From positions 4,519,501 through 4,583,500 of the forward strand of contig CM047426.1 of assembly GCA_026168455.1 (NCBI GenBank): DNA of 64,000 nucleotides. Direction: 5' to 3'. The DNA comes from Theocolax elegans (Eukaryota; Arthropoda; Insecta; Hymenoptera; Cerocephalidae). Positions 14,975-26,900 of this stretch are shown here, in pieces. How positions within the stretch are numbered: position 1 is the stretch's first letter; every line of letters begins with the position of its first letter. The notes beneath the pieces are model-generated. The model worked only from the letters and a program-made list of their open reading frames with translations. It made no database searches and was not told the origin of the DNA. Position numbers and translations under genes: made by a program.

Positions 14975-17900
14975 AAGAAGGTATTACTTGATATATATAT
15001 GCACAAGTATATATGATTTTATTGAGGAATTTTGTAAATTGTTTTTTATTAAATCGTGTTTGTATTAAATAACATTTATTATTATTTATATATTTTTTTA
15101 ATTTAAATATTTAGTTTATTTAAATATATTTTTTTATTTGTTTAGTTTAGTTTAGTTTATTTATTTCCATGTATAGATAACGTACAGTTTTCTTTTTACA
15201 TTTGTAACCCGACAATTTTTCCGAATTCTTACATTTAGTAATACATAAGTAATAAATATAATAATAAATATGTTTAACAATAATATTTAATATTTACATT
15301 TTCCTTACTCTAATTACTTATCTTAAACAGTTCTTTGATTTTTGCATGTTTTTTTTATTCCTATTTCTTATCTAATTCTATTCTACCTTTCCTTCATTTC
15401 TCTCTAATCTAACTTGCTTTTCGAAATCTCTGCTATATCTACAAATTTCTTCTATCGGCCTATTTCTAAATATTTCCTTTAATTTCTCCTGAAAATTACC
15501 CTCCTGTTTTGATAGCCCTCTTTTGTCTACTTCCACTATCCATTCCCTTTTTATTTTTCTTCTAGCCTCTCTACATTTCCATATATGCTCTAACGTCTCT
15601 GTCTCCCTTTTACATAACCTACATGTACGGTCTGTATACCCTTTATTTCCTGCTAACCCTATATTTCCACAACGTATTCTCGCCCATTGTTCTTTAATTT
15701 TACCTTCTAACGATTTATCATCCCAATATTTTCTCTACCTATTTCTATCTTCCAGTTTTTATATTTTTCCCAGTATCTCGACTTATCTATTCTATTCCAA
15801 TTTGCTTGCAATTCCTGTTCTATCTTTACCTCTATTGCTTTTTCTCCTTTTTTCTTTATCTTTGTTTTATCATTTTCTCCTAATATACCCTTTATCCCTT
15901 CTCCATCCCCTATGTTAAAAAAGGATTTTACAACTTTTCTTCCCCATTCTGATGGGTAACCATTTGTGATTCCTCTAATTTCTTCCTTTAAGCATATTTT
16001 CGGTAACCTTTCATCTCCCATCTCATTAATTGCTATTAAATATTTAAAAGCCCTTTTCCAGTTACCTATTTCAAAGCTGTGCCTTCCCGATTCCATTTTC
16101 CAAATATATGCCGGCGTATTTGCATTTAAACCCATTGCCATTTTTACGTATCTACTTTGAATGATTTCAATTTCCTCCCATCTTTCCCATCCCCAAATTT
16201 CTACCCCATAACAGCAACCCGCCTTTATTATCGAATCTAGTAAATACAGCCTGTCCTTTAAATTATTAATCCTACCTCTTTTCCAAATACCCCATATTGT
16301 GTTAATTGCCTTCTTTACTTTGTTTGCCATTCTTTTAATGTGTGTTGTATCCCTATTTTTTGTCGTAAACCAGTATCCTAAATATTTATACTCTTTAACT
16401 ACCCCAATCTCCTCTCCCATGAATTTCCATTCCTCCTTTTTTACCCTCCTTCCTCCTCTACTAAAAATCATTATTTTCGTTTTCTTCGTGTTTACTTCTA
16501 GACCATTCTTTTTACTAAATTTTTCCAAGTCCTTAATCATGTTATTTAACCCCTCTTTACTGTCCGCTAATGCTACTACATCATCTGCGAATTTAAGACA
16601 AAAAATTTTTTCTTTTCCTATGACTGTTCCTCCCTCATTTTTCTTACCCAGTCCTCCTCTAGGTCTTCTATATATATATTAAAGATTAAAGGGCTCAATG
16701 GGCATCCTTGTTTTACTCCTTTTATAGTTTTAAATCTTTCCGAAATCCCTTGCCCTGTTATGACTTCATTTTCCGTTTTAAAGTATATGTTCTTTACCAC
16801 CTTTAAGAATTTTCCCTTTATTCCCATTCTTCCTAACTTCTCTATCATAATTTTCCTGTCAATCGAATCAAAAGCTGTTTTAAAGTCAATAAAGCATGCA
16901 TATACCTTCCCCCCTTTTTCCTTCAATTTATTATTTATGATACTTTTTAAAGTAAAAATATGATCTCTAGTGCTCCTGCCTTTTCTAAACCCTGCTTGAC
17001 TTTCTTTTAGCTTTTTTCCTTTTTCTAGCCAATTCCTTAATCTATTAGTTAGTATGTTTGTTAGCAATTTATATCCTACGTTTAGTAAAGAAACCCCCCT
17101 GTAATTTGATGGTAAATTTTCATCTTGTGTTTTATATATCGGAAATATCCTAGCCACTTCCCACCCCTCAATTAATTTTCCATCCTCTAAAATTTGATTC
17201 ACTATTCTTATTAATTCTCCCATCCATTTACTAGGTAGCCATTTGATAAATTCAATTTCTATTCCGTCCTCGCCTGCCGCCTTATTATTTTTCATCTTTT
17301 TTAACGCATTTTTAATTTCTAGGTAAGTTATTTCCCGATCTAGCTCTTTTTCCCCCTCCTCCTCCCATGTACTTTCTGTTATTTCTAATTCCCTGCTTTC
17401 TATGCTCTCCTCCTCTTTCCCTTGTATTGTTTCTCCTCCTAGTAATTTTTTAAAATGCTTTACCCATTGTTCTTTTTCTATATTTTTCCCTTTTCTATTT
17501 CTCCTAGGCCTAAATTGATTAACTGCTTCCCAAAACTCTGCCATGTTTTTACTCTTTTTTATTTTTTCGCATTTTATATCTCTTTTTTCTTTAATTATTT
17601 TTTTCCTAATTTTTCTGAGTTTTCTTCTTTCCTCTTTAAAATACTGTTTATCTTTGTCCTCTCTTGATCCCACCCATTTTTTCAGGGCTGTAAAAGCTAC
17701 TTTTTTCTGTTCCACTATTTGTTGATCTTGCCCCTGCCCTCCTCTACTTATTTTGCAAGTAAGTCCTATTTCTTTGCTAACCTTCCATATTGCTTCCTTT
17801 AACAAATTCCATTTTTCCTGGTTACTTAGACTCTCAAAATTCAATGATTTTCCTATTTCTTCCATTCTATTCATATATTCTTCTGCTTTGTTCTTATTCC

Positions 17901-20900
17901 ATTTTAGTCTTACTTCCCCTTCTTTTTTCCCTTTTTCTCCTTGACTTTTTACTTGTGTTGTATCTATATTATTTACACCGTTTTTTTCATTATATTTGTC
18001 TCCTTTTAAAGTTAGTGTTATGGGTAGGTGATCTGATTCTATTCTTGGTACTACTTCTATTCTATCTACTATACTTCCCTGTTCGTTTTCGATTTCTAGT
18101 ATTAAATCAATTACAGACTCTCCATTATCTCCTATAAAAGTCTGATTCCCTTCCCAATCTCCTTCTGTTGCCCCATTTTTTATGTTACCTCCCCACTCTT
18201 CACAAAAATCAAGTAGTCTTTCTCCCTCCTTATTAGTTATTTTATCCCTCGAATTTCTAGTTTCCTCTCTCTCTCCCATTTTATTTACTTGCCATTTACC
18301 TATTCTAGCGTTAAAATCTCCTACTATGAGAATCTGCTCTCCCCGTTCTGAATATTTTGCTACATCATTTTTTATTTCCTTAATTACATTGTCAATTTTT
18401 TTATTATTATATACTATTATTAAATTTATAATTCTATTTATTTTGGCTTTTCTTTCTATTCCTTCTACTACTATACCAAATTCCCATTCTTTGCAATTTT
18501 TTATTTTTATGTTATTCTTAATACCTACTATTACTCCACCTTTAGCCCTCCCTTTTATATTGTCTCTTTCTGCTGCTTTTGATACCCACTTGAAATTTTT
18601 ATCTAATTTCTCTATCCAAATTGTTTCTTTATTTTTTTCTACCCAGGTTTCTTGTAATGCTACTATCTCATATTTTTCTATAAATTTCTCTAATCCTAAT
18701 ATGTTTCTTAATCCTGCTATGTTCCATGACAATACCCTTAAATTTTTGTTTTCTTTTAATTCTTTATTGTTTACGAAAAGTCTCTCCTCTTTGATTATAA
18801 TATTTCCCTCTTTCTTTGTCTTTTACTAACCTTCCCTCTTTTTCACTCCAGCTATACCATATGCCTGCTACTCTAATTTTATTATAACCTAATCTTACAT
18901 CTAATCCTATACTCGATTCTTCCTTTTCTATTTCCCTTAACCATTCTTTAATTTCTTTTTCCCTTTCTGTTAGGTCATCATTTAGCCATATCTCCACTCC
19001 CTTCAATTGTTTTTTATTTTTCATTATCTCAATTTTATTTTCCAAAGATTCTAGTTCTAGTAATAATCCTCCCCCTATCGCTCTTACTTTTTTTATATAA
19101 ATATCTATATTTAGTTTGCTTTTTATTATTTTTTTTATTTCGTTTCTTAATTTATTTCCCGTTGTCCTGATTCCCCTTATAAATATATTTTTTTTCCTGA
19201 GCTTTCTTTCCTTAAATTCAAAATCTTGTTCTTCTTCGGTCAGTTTTTCCGGTATTCTTTTTAAATAGTTCCTACTGCTAAATAATTCGTTTGACCCTTC
19301 TTCGCTTTCAGAACTTATTCTTACTATATCTGCTCTTCGAGTTTTCGCGTTATCCAGTAAATGATTTGTCTCGTTCTGTCTCTCCCAGTTTTCGTGAGCG
19401 TTCGTCTCGTATGTTTCCGTACTTTCTCTCTCGTCTTCTGTCCTCTGTCTAACCAAAGTATCACCCGTCTCTATTTGTACATTGTTATTTTCTTCTCCTA
19501 TAGCTACTAACCTTTCCTCTACCTGTCTTACCCTTTCTTTGCAATTTCCTATTTCTTTTAAAAAACTTTCATTTGTTTTACCTTTAATTATTTCGAACTC
19601 CTTTATTTTTTCCTTTATTTTGATTAATTCATCAAACATTTTTTCCCCTGATTCTTTTTCCTTTATTTTATCTATTTCCATTAACTTTACTCTTCCCTTT
19701 AATTCATATATTTCTTTCCTATATCTATCCTGCTCTAACCTTAACTGGTTCACTTTCCTTACTAAATCACCAGTTTCTATTGCTATAATTTCCCTAACTT
19801 TATTATAAAAATCGCTCTTACTAACTAAAATATCGTCTTCCTTCCACGCCGTTGATCCTCCGTCGCTGTTCGTTGCCGTTCTAAATTTTCCCGTACCTAT
19901 CAGCTGTGATGTTGTTCCTCTCCCCTCTCCACAGCTCGCAACTCGGTCCGTCGTGCCGTCCGCTTTGCTTGTTTCTCCTTCCTTCGCGCTGTCCGCTTCG
20001 CACGTTTCTCCTTCCTTCGCGCCGTCCGCTTCGCTCGTTTCTCCGTCTCTCGTGTCGTCCTCGTTCGCTTCTCCATCTCTGTTTTTGCCTTTTTCGTGCC
20101 CCTCTTTGTTCTCGTTGCTCTCTTCTTTTCCTTCTTCGTGTACTTTACTCTCTATCCCTTGCCCTTTCTCGGCATCTTTTACTTTCTCGATTATACCGGT
20201 CTCGCTTGCTTTCTCCCGGTCTTTTTCTCTATCGGTAAAATCAATTTCTTTCCTTACCAGCTGATCTCCTTTTTTCGTCGGCGAGTGTTTAATTAAATTA
20301 CTTTTCTCGAATACTTGGCGATCTCCTATATTTTGCTTATCCAGATAAAATTTCATCCTTTTTGCTTCTGCAGTTTCTTCCGTAATTTTTTTTGGCCTTC
20401 CTCTTCCTCTCTTGCTTTCTTCCAACTTAACTTTTCCCGCGTGTTCTCTCTCTTCTTGACCTTTGTCCGCCATCTCTTCCTAACCTGTCTTTCCAGCTTT
20501 GATTTTACTTGTTGATTTCCTTTACCTCTCTGAGTATTTTCTTTAGATAACGTTTCCAGGTGTTCCTTGTTTCCTTATCTTTGCTTTTTTCTACTTTTCC
20601 TTTATAATATCGCGCTAACTCCACTATTTTCGATGGTTTTTCGCTTGCCATGCAAACTCGCCGCGCTCCCTCGTTCCGATCGTAACCGGAAGTCCTTTTA
20701 TTTGTTTTATTATATTTTATTATTTATTTATTTTATTAATTTTATTGTTTTTTATTTATTCATTTAATAATTATATTTATTTGTTTATTTATTTTATTTT
20801 ATTAATTTATATAATTTGTTATTAAAACAAATTTTTAATATCAATACGTCAAATAATATGTATATAAAAAATAATTTTTATTAAAATTAATTAATTTTTC

Positions 20901-23900
20901 TTAATCGAGTTCAGTATCAAACGTTTTTTTTTAAATATCAAAGGTACAGTATGAACAAACCGATTTCAAACATATAATTTCAATTCTCTTTCTCGAGTGA
21001 GATATTACTCAAATTAAGTGAAAAATTTGTGTCTATCAGTATCAAAACAGATTTTGATTTTCTGATAAAAATTATATAACAAATTGTTTTTTTTATTTTT
21101 AATATCGAAGTTGAAGAATGAAATTATATATATATATAAAACTTCAATTTTCTTTTTTTTCTATTTTTTTCGAGTAAAAAAGTATTTATTTCGAGTGAAA
21201 AACTGTCAGTTGTTATCGAAAAAAAATTTCATATTTTTTTTTTTACTTTTTAATATATCAAAGTTGAAGAGTATGACTTCGTGAACCTCGATTATTTTTT
21301 TCTGTTTAAATAAATATCTTCCTTTAGAGATGAACTTCAGTAAACTGGTATCAAAACAAAATTGAGAAGTATATCAAGATTTTTTCTTATTCATTAAAAT
21401 TAAATAGTGTAACTATAAGCCATAGAAGAAATCTGACCATAAATGTAACGTTTTTTAAGCCAAGAAATGGGCAAGTGTCGTAAAATACCGAATAAATGCC
21501 CAATAAATGTCAAAATTAGAGTTTTATTTAACCTTCAAATGTTGCATTTCTACTAGGGAACCTCCATTCTCTTTTCCGATTGATAAATTTCTTAAAAGAG
21601 GACGTCGAAGCTAGCGATTTTATCAACATATAAGAGTCACCGTTTTTAATTTTTATCAATCAGCCTTTTCGAGCGAGTAACTTGGAGTTCTTAGAGTCGT
21701 TATAATTTCTACCAAATCAAAATTTCTACCTTAATTTAAAAACAACTAAACCAATTTTCGGGGAATTTTGAGACCAGAGCCCCGTTCTATGTACTAATAT
21801 AAATAATCTGTCAAATTATGGTGCAAATTCATTGAGTATGTACGAATAATAGTGCGAAACTGTAATTCATAATAATCAGCTTATGTTGCATAAAAATTGG
21901 TTTAGTTATTGATAAAAATTAAAAACGGTGACTCCTATATGTCGATAAAATCGCTAGCTTCGACGTCCTCTTAACAAAGAAACATTGGTATAATAACTAA
22001 ATTTCATTCTATATCGAACTCGTGCATATTATCTTTCATTAAATATGTTAAAGCAAAAGCGTGAAGATCATAATCTTAAGAATCATATAAAAGTTAATAA
22101 AAAAATTTCCGGCGCTTGAACTTACCGACTGAGAAACGCAATTTTCGCAAATATTAATATTTTATATTGAATAATAAGAGGCAATTTACGAGAATAGGTT
22201 CTTAGCTATGCTGCAATCTGTAATTGTGTAAAATTACAAGACGATTGGTGAAGTACCTATTAAGATCAATTGTTTTAAAAACGTTTGTCGAAATCTGGTG
22301 TTATCGAAAAGTTTTAAAACAATTGATTGCACTAATCACCTTGAAATTTCGCACAATTATGTACATTGCATCATAGCAAATAGCACTGTATCCATGATTT
22401 CACTCAAATTTCAATGTAAAATATTATTTATTTGCGAAAATTGCATTTCTCAGTCGGTAACTTCAAGCGCGGGAAATTCAAATTTTCTTAATTCACTTTG
22501 ACATCCACCGAAAGAATTGTTAATCAATACCCAATATAAAATTAAAAAATTCTGATAAAAACATTTTTTGTAACCGATGAAAACATAACCTCAATTTTCT
22601 TGTAAAGTAAACGCACTCATAACGAGTCATTTTCAACAGAAGTTTCGCTCGTAATTCACATATAAATAAATAATCGTCGGTGTAGAAAAAAAAAAAATTA
22701 AAAATAAAATAATAGTTTCACGTATTAGAGGCAAGTGCAATATGCAACTTGATACCTCTATATAGGTATTGTAGAGCCACACCATCAGTGCTAACCGTCA
22801 GAATAACGTGATTTGACATTCAAATTCAACGTATATACATGATATATCTATATATATGTATAATTCTCCTCCACGTTGCTCTGGAATTTTGGGTTGATGG
22901 CAGGTCTACCTTGATTTGCAACGTATCACGCGAATTAGCATTGCTAAGCGTTATGTACGGATGGTGACTTAGTGAATATAAATATACCTATACATATAGG
23001 TATACACGTATACACTTATAAATAATATTATATTTTTTTTTATTAAATTTTAATATTTTTTTAAAGTGCGTTACAGCGTGAAAAACCCAGACGAAAATTT
23101 TTATTTTTTTTAGTTATAATGATATTAAAATGTTTGAAATTCTAAAGACAAAATAGGACTACAAAAAAATATTAATTTTTTTTTATTACTGTTTTTATTG
23201 CGCTAAATTTTTAATAGATTTTTTTTTTCTTCGTTTTTTTATTGTATATTTGATAATTGACGATCGTTCATGAAAAATGATAATTAAGGTAAAGTACCTA
23301 GTACCGGGACACTTATGGAAACTTAATATACTATGAGCACTGTTTTAACAATTAGAAACAACATATTTAAAAACTTGGTAATCTAATCGTTATTTAATTG
23401 TCTATTTTATTGATGTTTTACAAAAAACGGTAGTTTATCTAAATGTTTTTATTAAAAAAGTATGTTGTAAATAGCAGTGAGAAATCCGCAGTAGTGGGAC
23501 GACCTATTTCAAAGAGGTTGCAGTAGTGGGACATGATACGGACGCAGTACTGGGACAATAGTTTCAAATGTGTCCCAGTACTGCATTATGGAAACTGTGA
23601 GGGGGTAGTAGTGGGACACCATTCGACACCAAAATTCATGATCGTCATAACCTCAAAAAATTTATATTGTGTTTATGCTAAATTTATAAATTAAACAAAC
23701 ACTTTTTTATACAAATACATTAGTTTATCTAGTAAACAATCCGAATTCATTCATATCTATATTTTATTTACCGTTTACAGTATTAAATTCAACGTGTCCC
23801 ACTACTACTGCCAATTTTTCGCTTGTCCCGGTACTGGGTACTTTACCTTATATATAAATATTTTTTTTGGTGCAGTTAGTTTCTTCACGATAACACGTTT

Positions 23901-26900
23901 CTTTTCGTTCCAATAAGTAATTAGCCAACAATTAGATCAAACTCGAAATCCTTAATTTCCACTATATGTATATGTTTCTTATTGATGCAAAAATTAATCA
24001 ATTTTCAATCATCCATTTGTAGTATCTTTTTTTAATTTAATCTTTATTTAGATTATTATGCTAAAAAATTGTTATAATTTTTCGAAAACAATTCAAATTA
24101 TTAATTATTGTTACAAGTCTGAAAATTCTAACAAAATTAGAAAATTTTATTTTCAAAATTTTTAATACATAATTTGATTGCATAGAAATGTGTAATAAAA
24201 AATTTTAACGAAATCGATTTTTTCGTGACTTTTCTCAAAAACAACATATATGGATCTAAATTGTCCATTATTATGTAATTTGACTTTCAATCGAAAAATT
24301 CATGAAAAAAAAACTAAAAATAGTAAAACAGCCCATTTTTCATTTAAAAATTTCGATATTGAATGTCTTTCAAATCTCGTTCCAACGATATATATACATA
24401 TACTTGAAATTCGCGTTTATTGGTTTTTCATTAAAATGGTAAAAGAATAAAAATCTCATTAGATATCATTACACCTGTATATATATATATCTAAATACAT
24501 TAGGCATTGTGAAATTTTATCTTCAAAAATTTATTTAGATTTCTGTGGTGTATATATATACAGGCAGCATTCCACGTCAAGTGGTCCGATCAAAATTTTA
24601 AAATTCACCAAATTTTAGTTCCAGAATGGAAATGTTTTTTCAGAAAACAGAAAAAAAAATTACCAGTCTATACCTAAAATTTAGTGCATTTTAACATTTT
24701 GATCGGATTACTTGACGTGGAATGATCCATTTATATATACACAAGTATTATAAAATTTTTATCCTCCATAAAAATATGTTTAAAATTAAGCTCCGCGACG
24801 GGTAGTCGAAGTTAACTGTATGAATAACCTTATGTAAAACGTGGTCAAAAGTCATGCAAATATGTCCGGAGCTTATCCGGAGCTTCATCCCTCCTCCTCC
24901 TCCCCCTCTATCTGGATAAAGTTCCGGATGGAATGAAAATTTCAGCTTTTCGATGTACAGAGGTTTATGTTGTCACGAATAGAAACATTTTTCTTTAGAA
25001 TATTAAAAATTATTCGTTTATTTATTTGTTTACTAACTTACTTGTTTATTTATTTATATGTTTATTTGTTTCGTTATTTATTTATTAATTTATACCTATA
25101 TCTTTAATTATTTGCTTCTTCGTTTATAAATTACTTACACGTTACATAGTATTATATAATAAAATAATTTAAAACATAAATATATCGTGCTCAAAATATT
25201 AAAAACAATGTGATATATATCAACAACTATTCTAATTTTGCTGTATAAATTTCTTCAACTCTTTCTTACGTAATCAATTCATTTAAATTTTAATATCGAA
25301 TAAATATCATTTTTTAATAACGGTAACTCTTCTATTTATATGACTCAACAAAAGTTAGAATTCGCATTTGCTAAATGCATTAAACATTTTAGGATACTAT
25401 ACATTTTACGCCTTCGGTGCGTAAAACGCAATTTTCCGATCCAAAAACTAAGCGTAAAATCGAATTGTTCTCATAACTTTACTTGAATATGAATATAAAT
25501 TAGCAATTATTGTAAAAGTAGTACCTATTTATTAGTCGGTAAACGAATTTTAAATGGTAATAGAAATATTTTGAGATATCCCCTTAAAGTGATAGGTTTT
25601 GAAATAACATTTATACTTATGTATGGTTTAAACAGCGTTAAGTACTACATAAAAATCTTTTATTTTATTAACTCGATTAAGGTTCAGTGAGATTCCAAGG
25701 TAACATTTTTACCGACGTATAAATCTGACACTTTCTAATTTTCGTAATAATTTAAAAAATTTTTTTTTACATCAACGCGTCCAATTATGTACGGCGTGGT
25801 GTATATGTAATCTATCAAATTTTGATCTAAATCCGTGGAGTAATAAATAACGAAATTTAGTGTGAAATCATGATTGACACATCTAATAAAAGTATTTTAG
25901 GTTATGTTACCCCGAGAATCACGGTAATGTTCATTATTCTTCATTATTATTCGCACTATGCAAAATGGAAGGTTTTGTTGCCAAAAATCCACGAAAACTG
26001 TTTTAATTACTGAACGAAATTGGAAACTGTCGCATCGGTAAATACGACCCGATATTTCATATCAATAAAACAGTATGAGTAAAAAAAGTTAGTTTACTAA
26101 TAGTAAACGTAATAAATTAACGTTTTCCTACGTTCGAATAATAATATCCATTATCAATCGATCAATCGACAACTGATATACGTTGAGTTGAAGGGGGATG
26201 TTAAACTCGTCACATTATAATTTTGGTCATTTACCGACTGAGAAGTATTGTTTTTACAATAACTAATGTTTTATATTAAAATACAATCACTATTTTATAA
26301 TAATAATTACAATTGTGCAAAATTTTAAGACGATTGATCAAACATAGTAAAAACGGAATGTTGAACCCAAATAATGGGGATCTACACCTTTCAACTTAAA
26401 AATCCCCATTATAAAAAAAATGTTCAGCCTCTTAAAACGTGATATGAATGGTTGGTTGAAAGTTACGTATTGCATGTATGAAAACCTCTTTGAAAATTAA
26501 AACATTTAAAATATAAAGAAACATACCATAAATGCAAACTGCGCGCAAGATATTTTTTATATCTATAAGTTATTCTATATAAGTTATATTTAAAATATTG
26601 AATTAAAAATCTAAAAAAATATTCGATACAACAATTTTATTTCGCGATTTTGCTTGTATTTTAATACAATAAAACATTAATTATTGTGAAAACAGTATTT
26701 TTCAGTCGGTAAATGACTCCGATGGTAATAGACGAGTTCGATATGCCCTTAAGGGGAATTACCGTATTACCGACGTTACAATTTTCCGTTTTATTCAATA
26801 AATACGTAAAATTTCCAAATTTGGCCAACATACTAACAATCTATGTATTTCATAAAATGTAGGTTCTTTCGAACAATTGGAATTAAATAAAAATTGAGTG

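Larger units (their letters stand above)
15144..20695 (-). mobile_element. Full-length non-LTR retrotransposon (LINE) with ORF1 and ORF2
   Basis: A 5552-bp element on the same strand as Appl. The identical 12-mer TTTTATTTGTTT flanks it at 15132-15143 and 20696-20707, a target-site duplication. The 5' end reads GGACTTCCGGTTACGATCGG and the 5' UTR is about 220 bases. ORF1 runs 20473-18764 and ORF2 about 18732-15378. A 3' UTR of about 230 bases ends in a short tandem tail of TAAAC units rather than a long poly(A). A full 5' end, clean duplication and only two breaks suggest a recent insertion. The AP-type endonuclease before the reverse transcriptase places it among APE-type LINEs. The exact clade (I/R1/Loa/Kiri-like) cannot be decided by eye. 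Confidence 0.93.

Noticed and set aside
15523..20296. Many plus-strand frames over the LINE (up to 215 codons)
   Set aside because: They are antisense shadows of LINE ORF1 and ORF2, whose minus-strand translations carry clear domain motifs.
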